The notes under the pieces are model-generated. The model had not been told where the DNA came from and did no database searches. It was given only the letters and a program-made list of their open reading frames with translations. Below, in pieces: positions 1 through 7,593 of a DNA stretch of 64,000 nt. The stretch lies in assembly GCF_013697085.1 (NCBI RefSeq), contig NZ_JACEFT010000021.1:1-64000 (forward strand), written 5' to 3'. Numbering within the stretch: the first letter of the stretch is position 1; every line of letters starts with the position of its first letter. The position numbers and the translations under genes were made by a program. Origin of the DNA: Billgrantia kenyensis (lineage in GTDB: Bacteria > Pseudomonadota > Gammaproteobacteria > Pseudomonadales > Halomonadaceae).

Positions 1-81
1 GCTGCTGCCCTGGCGCTGGAGAGACACGCTACCGGTCTAACTCAGGCCGCAACAGGTGGGGTTCGTGGAGCGCTTACGCCT
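1..81 (+). CDS. Possible 3' end of a gene entering from the left
   Basis: The first frame is open from base 1 to a TAA at 79-81, giving 28 codons rich in Ala, Leu and Thr. It ends eight bases inside the 3' end of the small minus-strand gene that follows, which would be a normal convergent arrangement. There is too little sequence to assign a family, and an open frame of this size can arise by chance at this GC content, so it is only a possibility. Confidence 0.2.
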
Positions 82-310
82 CTATAACGTCCTGCATTCT
101 ATGCAGTAGATAGCTGGGAATACCCGGCTCCATCCATTCATCACTCATGCCAGTGACGGCACAGCGTCCAGAAAACAGCCTGCCCTGCCACACAGCGTGA
201 TACTCGATCCATCCTGACCGAGGCACAGGGAAGCGGCGAGCGTTGCGCCACCCTTTGCGCTCAAGGCGCTTGCGCCATTTGGTGACCTGATAGCGGGTGT
301 CGTTGTCCAT
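74..310 (-). CDS. Small hypothetical protein, 78 aa
   Basis: I do not recognise this protein. It has 78 residues, a strongly basic N-terminal third (many Arg/Lys around residues 6-27) and a more neutral C-terminal half with several Trp and Met. No Shine-Dalgarno is obvious before the ATG. It borders an AT-rich accessory segment with phage-type debris, so a phage or island origin is plausible. It could also be a chance frame; composition is intermediate between the island and the core. Confidence 0.4.
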   Translation of the reverse strand: MDNDTRYQVTKWRKRLERKGWRNARRFPVPRSGWIEYHAVWQGRLFSGRCAVTGMSDEWMEPGIPSYLLHRMQDVIEA

Positions 311-381
311 GGTGAACGCAGTGAAAGAGGAACACGTTTCAGCCTAGCAGGCTTATTGCAGAAAAAAGGCGCAAAAGACAG

Positions 382-410
382 TTGCACCGATACCTAAGTA
401 TTCGGATAGT
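382..410 (+). promoter_or_regulatory. Candidate sigma-70 promoter of the three-gene cassette
   Basis: TTGCAC (382-387) and GATAGT (405-410) are separated by exactly 17 bases, 37 bp upstream of the first gene. The spacer carries an imperfect inverted repeat, ACCGATAC then CTAA then GTATTCGG, which could be an operator. Both hexamers are partial matches to consensus, so the call is tentative. Confidence 0.4.
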
Positions 411-446
411 AGACAACAAGGCGCTACGATCATTGGAGGGGGATCT

Positions 447-884
447 ATGGCAGACATTTTTGGAGCAGTGACAGGAATCAAAGCGGCATACGATATAGCG
501 CGTGCTGCAATAGATGTAAACGACCAAGCTAGGCTGAACACCGCAATTAGCGATATTATAGATCAGCTCACTTCAGCACAATCTGGTTTGCTTGAATTGC
601 AGCAACAACACCATCAGCTCATAGAAGAGAATCGACAGCTACGGCGGAAGATTGACAAGGAAGCTAGATTCGAGCAGTACAGGCTTGAAAGGACACCAGA
701 TGGGGATTATGTATATTTCCTCAAGATAGAGTTCGAAAGCCCTGAGCATCCTCTTCATGCTATATGCCCGAAGTGTAAAGAGGACGGGCGACTTTCGCCA
801 TTGGGTGAAGAGCAATATTTTTACCACTGCAAAACATGCAAAACTTCATATAGCCGACATCCCCTACCACCGCTTCGGCGCTAG
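447..884 (+). CDS. Coiled-coil / zinc-ribbon hypothetical protein
   Basis: This 145-residue protein has an amphipathic helical N-terminus, a predicted coiled coil at about residues 35-75 (heptad-like Leu/Gln/Glu), and a C-terminal zinc ribbon with C107-x2-C110 and C128-x2-C131. A strong Shine-Dalgarno (GGAGGGGG) precedes the ATG. It opens a cassette with two membrane-anchored genes on the same strand, all clearly AT-richer than the rest of the window, which suggests horizontal acquisition. Proteins with this layout are seen as small accessory or phage-associated proteins, but I cannot name the family; an adaptor or nucleic-acid-binding role is inference from the ribbon and coil only. Confidence 0.7.
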   Translation: MADIFGAVTGIKAAYDIARAAIDVNDQARLNTAISDIIDQLTSAQSGLLELQQQHHQLIEENRQLRRKIDKEARFEQYRLERTPDGDYVYFLKIEFESPEHPLHAICPKCKEDGRLSPLGEEQYFYHCKTCKTSYSRHPLPPLRR

Positions 885-951
885 CATGCAGTACAACTAA
901 TATCCAAATGAAAAAAAGAATGCCGAAGGGTTGCTATTAGGACAAGGAACA

Positions 952-2115
952 ATGAAAGAGAAGAAAAAACAGTATCGCTCTAGATGGAGCATTGGGAATT
1001 TAGAGTTACCCCTTTTAGCTAAAATAGTGTTACCAGTTGCGCTTCTTGCATGCGCGATTATACTTTCGATTTATGCCATAAAGGTTGGGCCGGGAATATC
1101 TAGCAAGCCAGAAAACTGGGGTTTTTTTGGAGCCCTGCTATCAGGAATATTTGGCATGCTGGCGTCATTCGCAGCAGTCGCAACTTTCTGGATGGTACTT
1201 CTCCAGTTCAAAGAACAAGGCAAAATAATAGAAAAACAAATAGAGTCTATGGAATTTGACAGGTATGACCGGCATCGTAGAATTTTCTTTGAACGTTTAG
1301 CGGGTATAGAGCAAACCTATAACAAAACGCTGACAATTAAATATCAAGAAGAACTATACAAGAGAGTATTTCCGTTAAACTCCCCACTAAACTGCGATGT
1401 GAAAATTAATCTCGATGAAAAAATAGAAGAGAAAAAAAGCAGAATCATTCTCTATAAAAGAACATTTGAGAGAATAAAAGCGCAGATTGATGAAACCAAA
1501 GATATAAACGAGAATATATTGTGGAAACTATTAGAACTGCAAAGGGACTTAGGGGTTATCCGGCGCGGAAAAATGGAACTTGGCGACGTATCCTTAGAAG
1601 ATGAAAGAACAACAATTAACATATACGAAATAACATCGAGCATGCACAGAATATGGAGTATAATTAACAATATATTGGAGTATGGCGGGAACGCGCCTAT
1701 CGCTGGGAAATATTATGTTGTCCTATTAGACGATGACATAGCGGACAGCACCGTAAGGACAGTTGCAAGAATAAGAGATAATCAAGAAAGAGGTTCGTTC
1801 AAAATTAGCACAGATAACAACAAGCTATTTTTGTTATATGAAAAAATATATTCTTGGTTGATTGGGGTGAATGAAAAAAATAGCAATTATTCAGCCACGA
1901 GATTTAAAAATAAAATCAGGGATATTTTGTTTGACGAAGATGGAATGAGACAAGTATATACAGAAAGCAGCGAAAAAATTGAAGAAATAATCAACTCACT
2001 TCATACAAGAAAAAGAGATACAAAAATGCTGGACGAAGATGAAGATAAGTTGAGGCTAGAATTTATAGCTGAGCTGGAAAGTCAAGTCACTCTTTTAAGT
2101 GCTCAGGGTCAATAG
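952..2115 (+). CDS. Two-TM membrane-anchored cytoplasmic protein, unknown function
   Basis: The ATG at 952 is preferred because AAGGA lies just upstream; a TTG at 931 in the same frame would add seven residues. The 387-residue product has two transmembrane segments (about 22-43 and 57-85) followed by about 300 mostly helical, charged residues with coiled-coil character (for example 160-210). The layout, two N-terminal helices in the membrane and a large cytoplasmic domain, resembles membrane-bound abortive-infection proteins such as the putAbiC type, but I see no diagnostic motif, so this is topology-based inference. Codon use is AT-rich (many AAA, ATA, GAA), unlike the core genes. It sits between the zinc-ribbon gene and another membrane protein on the same strand. 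Confidence 0.75.
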   Translation: MKEKKKQYRSRWSIGNLELPLLAKIVLPVALLACAIILSIYAIKVGPGISSKPENWGFFGALLSGIFGMLASFAAVATFWMVLLQFKEQGKIIEKQIESMEFDRYDRHRRIFFERLAGIEQTYNKTLTIKYQEELYKRVFPLNSPLNCDVKINLDEKIEEKKSRIILYKRTFERIKAQIDETKDINENILWKLLELQRDLGVIRRGKMELGDVSLEDERTTINIYEITSSMHRIWSIINNILEYGGNAPIAGKYYVVLLDDDIADSTVRTVARIRDNQERGSFKISTDNNKLFLLYEKIYSWLIGVNEKNSNYSATRFKNKIRDILFDEDGMRQVYTESSEKIEEIINSLHTRKRDTKMLDEDEDKLRLEFIAELESQVTLLSAQGQ

Positions 2116-2145
2116 AAAATAAAAATCGAAGCTTAGGGAGCAGCA

Positions 2146-2625
2146 ATGGAACTAACAGTACCAGTAATTCAGATTGCAGTGGTTGGCATCATCACGTTTG
2201 GTGCGGCAATCATATTAAAGCCGCTAGCAATGGTGGTACGAGACTATTTGCTTTGGGTAACAATAGCGCAATATATCAAAAGAAGCAACTTCAAAACCAA
2301 GGCTTACCATTTAGCGGTAGCTCGCGCAGAGTGGGCCGAACACAAAGCACAGGGACCACTTTTCGCACAGCTAGGCCAAAACCAGCATTTCAAAATAGGA
2401 GATAAAGTTATAACATTTGAACAGTACAATAAAGAAGAAGCGAAGAGGAACAGACTACGATCAGAAATAAACGAACTAAACCGAAGCGTAGGAGTGGTTG
2501 AAAGTATAATTTCATCTTTACTACGCCATTTCGATCAAAAAGATAGCAGCCCTGCACTTGAAATAATAAAATATTACGAGCGCAGAGAATTTAGAAGGCG
2601 GGGACTAGAATATGATGAAAAATAG
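2146..2625 (+). CDS. Single-TM membrane-anchored helical protein, unknown function
   Basis: A 159-residue protein with a hydrophobic N-terminal anchor (about residues 5-30) and a charged, helical cytoplasmic part that includes a coiled-coil stretch around residues 95-125. AGGGAG precedes the ATG with normal spacing. It follows the two-TM protein by 30 bp on the same strand and shares its AT-rich composition, so the two probably act together at the membrane. I do not recognise the family and see no catalytic motif. Confidence 0.7.
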   Translation: MELTVPVIQIAVVGIITFGAAIILKPLAMVVRDYLLWVTIAQYIKRSNFKTKAYHLAVARAEWAEHKAQGPLFAQLGQNQHFKIGDKVITFEQYNKEEAKRNRLRSEINELNRSVGVVESIISSLLRHFDQKDSSPALEIIKYYERREFRRRGLEYDEK

Positions 2626-2637
2626 GTAGCCGTATCT

Positions 2638-3190
2638 TCATGCCTCTATGGTTTCGGCATGCTTGAACAATTGGTCTTTCTGATCGACTGAGATGCCTAT
2701 AGCGTCACATGCTGCCGAAATGGTCGGACTGGTATAGTGCTATTCTTTCGCCCTCGCCCATGCTCGCCGTTCGGTATCTGTGGCATCAGTGGCTAACCAC
2801 TGCTCTACTGCTCTACTGCTCTACTGCTCTACTGCTCTACTGCTCTACTGCTCCCAGCATGCCAAAATTGGCCAAGGCTTCCTCTGCTTGGAATGGACTC
2901 ACTTTGCAGCTTGAACGCCACTGCTTTAACAATTCCTCTTCTGTGGGCTCCCGTGTCGCTTCGACATGCAATGCTTCGGCTTCAGCAAAAAGACGTTGAG
3001 CCTCGCTAAAGTCATAGTTGGTAATTTTTCCAGTGAAGGGTTCTTTCTCTACCCACATCACACCATCCTTAACGCCTGCATAAACAACGTCATCTTCCAG
3101 CAAAGCACTACAGTCAACCGAATTGTTAATGCTGGTAGCGATAAAGACAAGATTTTGATCTGCAATAATTGACTCAGGGAACCCTGTCCA
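2638..3190 (-). pseudogene. Broken phage-tail-type gene
   Basis: On the minus strand an open frame from about 3190 to 2837 ends in KVSPFQAEEALANFGMLGAVEQ-stop (quoted in part). The stop is created by an 8-bp tandem repeat (2799-2853). If the repeat is collapsed to one unit, the frame continues as VEQWLATDATDTERRAWARA, then a second stop (TAG at 2740-2742), then HYTSP, ending in ETIEA and TGA at 2638-2640. The FQA-x2-AL-x-GL-x2-VE pattern followed by a TSPT-like segment and a C-terminal IEA is typical of small proteins encoded beside phage tail-fibre genes (known pattern, recalled, not searched). Two independent lesions make it a pseudogene. A TTG at 3101-3103 is the first plausible start, but the frame stays open further upstream. 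Confidence 0.65.
2799..2853. repeat. 8-bp tandem repeat, TGCTCTAC x 6.9
   Basis: Six perfect copies of TGCTCTAC run from 2801 to 2848, with a partial copy on each side. In the minus-strand reading frame every copy beyond the first brings in an in-frame TAG, so expansion truncates the phage-type gene. Microsatellite-like slippage is the likely cause. Confidence 0.95.
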
Positions 3191-3453
3191 TAGACTTCAT
3201 GGTGATGAACGACGTGCCGAACGGTGTCACGGTGATGTACTTTCCCGAATCCGGCATGACGCCGCATTACACCCTGGAGCAGGTGGAGCGCGTCAGCTTC
3301 GATCGACTCGAAATCGATGGCGATACGGCGCGGATCGTCGGCTCGCTGGAAGGAGCGCTGATGCACGTGGCGTCGATGACTTCCGATCCTGACCCGTCCG
3401 ACACTATCGAGTTATCGGTTCGCTTCGACGTCGAGGCTCGGCGGGAGGAGTGA
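3169..3453 (+). pseudogene. Truncated C-terminal remnant of a GC-rich host gene
   Basis: From about 3190 the composition switches back to high GC and an 84-94 residue frame reads as a normal soluble protein with alternating beta-strand character (for example VTVMYFPESG, DTARIVGSLEGA, IELSVRFDVEA). No Shine-Dalgarno precedes the TTG at 3169 or the ATG at 3198, and its upstream part is replaced by AT-rich phage debris. I read it as the 3' end of a chromosomal gene cut by the island junction. It could instead be a small intact gene starting at 3198. Family unknown. Confidence 0.4.
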
Positions 3454-3530
3454 CGCCGGGCAACCATCGTCAAGATCGAGAGAGATGCCCCGACGGGGGG
3501 GGGCGGAGATGGGGCCTGGCCCAAAATGGA

Positions 3531-3640
3531 GGCGGCCCCGACAGCCACATCCCGGCACACGCGACCACCACTACCGTTGCTCCCTTCCGGGCCTGGCGGG
3601 GTTTGCGGTTTAGCGTTGCGGGAGGACCGACGGGGCCACC
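3531..3640 (-). ncRNA. ffs: 4.5S RNA / signal recognition particle RNA
   Basis: The minus strand carries the conserved apical domain of bacterial SRP RNA (GCCAGGCCCGGAAGGGAGCA), the CCTCCCGCAACGCT segment and the GTGTGCCGGGATGTGGCTG segment found in gammaproteobacterial 4.5S RNA. The 5' end (GGTGGCCCC) pairs with the 3' end (GGGGCCGCC) to close the hairpin, giving about 110 nt. The RNA binds Ffh and targets membrane proteins co-translationally. A good promoter lies about 70 nt upstream of the mature 5' end, so a 5' leader is probably trimmed. Confidence 0.95.
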
Positions 3641-3705
3641 ACGACACGAGCCTGCAGGCAGGCTTCGAACCCGGCTGGCATCAATGACTTGCCGAGTGCG
3701 CGTGC

Positions 3706-3734
3706 ACTATACCAGCGGTGCCGAAGGCGGGCAA
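3706..3734 (-). promoter_or_regulatory. Promoter of ffs
   Basis: On the minus strand TTGCCC (3734-3729) and TATAGT (3711-3706) are spaced by exactly 17 bp. Transcription would start near 3699, about 60 nt before the mature 4.5S RNA. The strong hexamers fit a highly expressed RNA. Confidence 0.75.
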
Positions 3735-3841
3735 GGACCGCAAGCCGAACCGCCCCGCTCCGGTAAGGAGAGCGTAAATCGACTAGGGTTAGGAGGTAGA
3801 GAACGCGAGGAGAATACCAACGAACCTTGAGGAGAGGTCCC

Positions 3842-5065
3842 ATGGACAAGAATCCCGACAAGGGCTACATCGCACTGCTGGGCTGGAGCCTCAACGCCAT
3901 CGAGGCCGCCGAGAACTTCGACCGTCGCTATGTGGTGGTGGCCCCGGATTGGGCTGAGGAGTATTGCGAGAAGCACGACATCCCCTATCTTTCCTGGCAC
4001 TTCGAGCGACTCAACGACAGCTCGCTGGATATCGCCGAGAAGCTAAAGGACATGGGCGTCGACGTGGCGATTCCCCTCTTCGAGGAGACCGTGGAGTGGG
4101 CAGGCGCCATCAACTCGCTGCTGCTGGACAACCCGCGTCTCTATGGCCAGTCACTGCTGCTGCGCGACAAGGCGCTGATGAAACGTCGCGCCCAGCTGGG
4201 CGGCATTCGCGTGGGCATCTTCGAGGAGGCCCATGACAAGGCCGACGTGATCCGCTTTCTCAAGCGCGTCAACCAGACCCTGCTCAAGCTCGATGGCGAT
4301 CCCAACGATCCGATCCACCTCAAGGCCTTCGACAAGGCCGGCTGCCTGGGCCACCGGGTGATCCGAACGCCGGACGAGGTCGATACCATCCCTGACGAAG
4401 AGTTTCCCGTGCTGATGGAATCGCACCTGGACGGCTGGGAGTTCGCCGTGGAGGCCTGGATCCACAACGGCAAGATCGCTTTTCTCAATATTTCGGAGTA
4501 CGTCACCCTGGGTTATTCGGTCTTCGTGCCCGCCTCCCCGGAGCTTGAGCAGTACCGCCCCCAGATACGAGCGCAGATCGAGAAACTGATCAAGACCTTC
4601 GATATCGATTTCGGCCTGATCCATCCCGAGTATTTCGTCACCAGCGATGGCGAGATGTACTTCGGCGAGGTGGCCTATCGCCCGCCCGGCTTCAAGGTGT
4701 TCGAGCTGCTCGAGCGGGTGTACGGCTTCAACGCCTACCAGGCCAGCATGCTGGTGTTCGATCCCAAGAGCACCGCCGATGAGGTCAAGGCCTTCTTTCC
4801 CAAGGAGGTGGAAGACGCCAGGTACTATGCCGGCTGTTTCGGCGTCTATCCGCGCCGCCGGGTGGTCAGTCAGCTGGAGATCCCCGAAGAGGTCGAGGAC
4901 CACCCCTACTTCGAGTCCCATGAGCTCACCCCTCCCGTCGAGGAGACCGTGACCAAGCGGACCGCCTTCGGCACCCACTGGGGCCTGGTCTACTTCACCG
5001 GAGAGGACCCGCATCGATTGAGGGACCTGCTCAAGCATATGGAAGAACTTGATTTCTATGTCTGA
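3842..5065 (+). CDS. ATP-grasp domain ligase, uncharacterised
   Basis: The 407-residue product is an ATP-grasp fold protein. A Lys in HLKAFDKAGCLGHRV (about residues 155-170), the VLMESHLDGWEFAVEAW segment, and the C-terminal metal-binding stretch HPEYFVTSDGEMYFGEVAYRP match the ATP- and Mg-binding elements of carboxylate-amine ligases. Such enzymes form an acyl-phosphate and join it to an amine, thiol or peptide. The substrate cannot be told from sequence. The ATG at 3842 has GAGGAG eight bases upstream, preferred over a TTG at 3827. It is followed by a Cys-His-Asn protein and a P-II-like protein on the same strand with short gaps, so the three are probably co-transcribed and functionally linked. 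Confidence 0.8.
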   Translation: MDKNPDKGYIALLGWSLNAIEAAENFDRRYVVVAPDWAEEYCEKHDIPYLSWHFERLNDSSLDIAEKLKDMGVDVAIPLFEETVEWAGAINSLLLDNPRLYGQSLLLRDKALMKRRAQLGGIRVGIFEEAHDKADVIRFLKRVNQTLLKLDGDPNDPIHLKAFDKAGCLGHRVIRTPDEVDTIPDEEFPVLMESHLDGWEFAVEAWIHNGKIAFLNISEYVTLGYSVFVPASPELEQYRPQIRAQIEKLIKTFDIDFGLIHPEYFVTSDGEMYFGEVAYRPPGFKVFELLERVYGFNAYQASMLVFDPKSTADEVKAFFPKEVEDARYYAGCFGVYPRRRVVSQLEIPEEVEDHPYFESHELTPPVEETVTKRTAFGTHWGLVYFTGEDPHRLRDLLKHMEELDFYV

Positions 5066-5108
5066 ACAGGGCGTCATGAGGTGAAATCTCAGATGGCAAG
5101 GAGTCGGC

Positions 5109-7160
5109 GTGACCATGGACCGCCAAACGAATGGCCCCGGCAACGAGCCGGCTGGCGATGACAAGCTCCTCGGCCTACTCGACAAGTTCGATGAGGCGCT
5201 CGAGCTTCTGGCCCAGGCGCGTGACTTCGCCAAGCCGGGCAAGCTTCCTCGGGTGCTGGACACCGCACGCCGCGTGTTGCTCCAGCCCGGGGGCGCCGCC
5301 GCCCTGGAAGCTCGCGCCCAAGCCCTGGAGGAGGCCGGCGTTTTCCAGGGCTCGGACTGGGCCACACCGCAGTTCCTGCTACCCTCCCTGACCACCTATT
5401 CGCTCAAGAGCTCCAGCGCCGATACCGTGGTGATCGAAGCGTTGAGCGAGCTTCGGCTTCTGGCGGTGGCAAAGGCGGGTTATCCCCATCCGCTGGTGTC
5501 CGCCGAACATGCCCACCACTACCTCACCCAGGTCATGGCGCTGAACCTCTGGCTCTTGTTCAGCACGCCGAGCGAAGCCGAACGGGAAACCCAGGGACGC
5601 CTGGCCCAGATCCCTCGCAACCTGTTTCAGCACCTGGCCGAGCGCATCGGCTATGAACACATCATCGACAAGCTGATCGGGGAGATCTGGCGCATTCTTC
5701 AGCAGCGCCCAATCCAGGTGGACTCGGCCAAGCAGATGATCACCCAGATCGCCATCTGCCAGGCCGACCCCAGCATCGACCTGGGAGTCAGCGGCCAGGG
5801 CGCGGACCGCCTGGTGAGTTCGCTTTTCGGACCGACCCAGGGCTGCCGCGAGGATCCTGGCCTCGAGGTGTATCGCGAGCGGCTGGCAAACATGGACAAC
5901 GCCGCGCTGCAGGGCGAGGCTATCGGCTTTGCCCGCGCCATGCACGATACCGGCCTGGTTTCACCCTATCACCCGGTGCTGCTGCGTCACTTGCTCGACC
6001 ACAGCGACCACCTGCTGGCTGAGGCACTGGGACTCTCCTCCACCGGACGCGACTGCCTGCTGTGCTACCGTCAACTGGTACATGCGCTGATTCGAGGTGG
6101 AGTGCACCCTGCCAATCCCCAGGGGGCCTACGGATTGGCCCTGATGCTGGAGCGCGGCATTCTCTACCAACCCCCTGTGGCCCCGGCCATGTGGCGACAA
6201 CTTGGCCTGCCGCTCTCCGAGTGGTCGCAGGCGCGTCTCAACCTGGCCTTCGGTGAGGCCGTTTCCCCGCGCGCCCGACTGCTGGAGGGGGTAATGTGCA
6301 TGCTGGGCCAGCCGCTGGGCGTGGGCCAGGGCAACAACCCCACCTGCCAATCGGCCCGGGCGCTCTCGATGTGGGCCTATAACGACCCGGACTATCTGAT
6401 GCAGATGGTGGCCTGGGCCGCCCGCGATGACGAGATCATCATGCACTTCGAGGGTCAGCCCATCTCCTCGATGGAAAGCAGTGGCGGCGTCGCCAAGAGC
6501 CTGCCCATGGACCTCGACCCGGTATCGCTGATCGTGGTGCCACATCTCGACCGGATCTATGCCGAGATGGGACGGCGCTGCGTCGGCCGCGAAGGGGATC
6601 CGCATCGCTGGGTCAACCCGGAATTTCACGGCTGGTGGTCGGGCCGCGGCTTTCGCATCAACGTTGACGTGGCGACTGGCCGGCTGTTCGAACTCGACAC
6701 CTTCCTGCGCCACTTCTACGCCAGCTATCACCCGTTCTACAACGGCAACCAGCCGGTGATCCATCCTCAGCCTGCCGGTATCGCCGTTACCGACAGCGCC
6801 GCACGCTTCATCGGCTGGCATGCGATCACCCTTCTGCGCGTCTCCCTCGACCCCTCCGAGACCATGCGGGTCTACTTCTACAACCCCAACTACGACAGCG
6901 GGCAGGACTGGGGAGATGGCGTACTGGTCAGCACGGCCGGCCATGGCGAGCGCGCGGGCGAGGCCTCGCTGCCCTTCGAGCAGCTTGCTTCAAGACTCTA
7001 TATCTTCCATTACGATCCGCTGGAGCGTGGTGAGCTGGCCAACATCAGCCAGGAGGAGCTGGACCGCGTCACCGGCTACGTGCACCGCAGTTGGGGCGCC
7101 GACCGAGTGCCCGCGGCCCAGCTTCAGGCCGAGAGCGGCCAAGCACAGTCAGATACTTGA
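5109..7160 (+). CDS. Large uncharacterised protein with a papain/transglutaminase-like C-terminal half
   Basis: A 683-residue, probably cytosolic protein with no signal peptide. The N-terminal 350 residues are helical. In the C-terminal half, GNNPTCQSARALSMW places Cys413 at the start of a helix, GWHAITLLRV gives His571 on a strand, and VYFYNPNYDSGQDWG gives Asn592 and Asn594/Asp596; this Cys...His...Asn/Asp order and context resembles the papain/transglutaminase fold. The catalytic reading is inference. AAGGAG lies five bases before the GTG at 5109; an ATG at 5115 is possible. Coupling to an ATP-grasp ligase recalls ligase/amidase pairs such as glutathionylspermidine synthase, but no specific pathway can be named. 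Confidence 0.75.
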   Translation: MTMDRQTNGPGNEPAGDDKLLGLLDKFDEALELLAQARDFAKPGKLPRVLDTARRVLLQPGGAAALEARAQALEEAGVFQGSDWATPQFLLPSLTTYSLKSSSADTVVIEALSELRLLAVAKAGYPHPLVSAEHAHHYLTQVMALNLWLLFSTPSEAERETQGRLAQIPRNLFQHLAERIGYEHIIDKLIGEIWRILQQRPIQVDSAKQMITQIAICQADPSIDLGVSGQGADRLVSSLFGPTQGCREDPGLEVYRERLANMDNAALQGEAIGFARAMHDTGLVSPYHPVLLRHLLDHSDHLLAEALGLSSTGRDCLLCYRQLVHALIRGGVHPANPQGAYGLALMLERGILYQPPVAPAMWRQLGLPLSEWSQARLNLAFGEAVSPRARLLEGVMCMLGQPLGVGQGNNPTCQSARALSMWAYNDPDYLMQMVAWAARDDEIIMHFEGQPISSMESSGGVAKSLPMDLDPVSLIVVPHLDRIYAEMGRRCVGREGDPHRWVNPEFHGWWSGRGFRINVDVATGRLFELDTFLRHFYASYHPFYNGNQPVIHPQPAGIAVTDSAARFIGWHAITLLRVSLDPSETMRVYFYNPNYDSGQDWGDGVLVSTAGHGERAGEASLPFEQLASRLYIFHYDPLERGELANISQEELDRVTGYVHRSWGADRVPAAQLQAESGQAQSDT

Positions 7161-7238
7161 TCTTCATCAGGACGGCGGCGCAGGGCTCTGCCAGAATGAG
7201 CCAATCCCAATACCGTTGCCTAACCGAGGTAGGTGAAA

Positions 7239-7586
7239 ATGGATTTCAAGTTATTGATGGTTTTCGTCGATCAGGACAGAACCGAAGCCGTCCTTAAAGC
7301 CGCTCGGGAGGGAGGCGCCACGGGGGCCACCATCATCAACAATGCCCAGGGCCAGGGGCTGAAGCCACACCTGACCTTTTTCGGCCTCGAGTTCATGGCT
7401 TCTCGCAGCGTCATCCTGATCCTGGCCGAAGCCCGCCGCTCGGAGAGTGTGCTTAAGGCCGTGACAGCGGCGGGCAAGCTCGATGAAACGCTCGATACCG
7501 GCATCGCCCTAGAGCTGGAGGTATCAAAAACGGTCGGCTTGACGGAACATATCAAGGCCCTGAGCGAGAAACACCCCATCAAATGA
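7239..7586 (+). CDS. P-II-like small regulatory protein
   Basis: 115 residues with the alternating strand-helix pattern of the P-II/GlnB-like fold: a first strand (FKLLMVFVD), a helix with RTEAVLKAAREGGATGATI, a loop with Gly-rich residues, then strands and a helix with SESVLKAVTAAGKLDETLDTG. Members of this superfamily form trimers and sense small molecules such as nucleotides. The canonical GlnB T-loop Tyr and full signature are not present, so it is a divergent PII-like protein. GAGG precedes the ATG at 7239 at good spacing; a GTG at 7233 is possible. Its place behind the ATP-grasp and Cys-His-Asn genes suggests it regulates them. Confidence 0.65.
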   Translation: MDFKLLMVFVDQDRTEAVLKAAREGGATGATIINNAQGQGLKPHLTFFGLEFMASRSVILILAEARRSESVLKAVTAAGKLDETLDTGIALELEVSKTVGLTEHIKALSEKHPIK

Positions 7587-7593
7587 GATGGAC

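Noticed and set aside
2799..2853. CRISPR-like array
   Set aside because: The units are 8 bp, contiguous, with no spacers and no cas genes; it is a microsatellite.
2709..2999. Plus-strand open frame containing repeated LLYCSTA
   Set aside because: The repeated peptide is only the translation of the 8-bp tandem repeat; the coding signal here is on the minus strand.
447..3190. Insertion sequence or transposon
   Set aside because: No transposase, integrase or terminal inverted repeats are visible within the segment; island status rests on composition and phage debris only.
3655..3690. tRNA gene (a GGGTTCGAAGCC T-loop-like stretch upstream of ffs)
   Set aside because: No acceptor, D or anticodon arms can be formed around it; it is part of the ffs leader.
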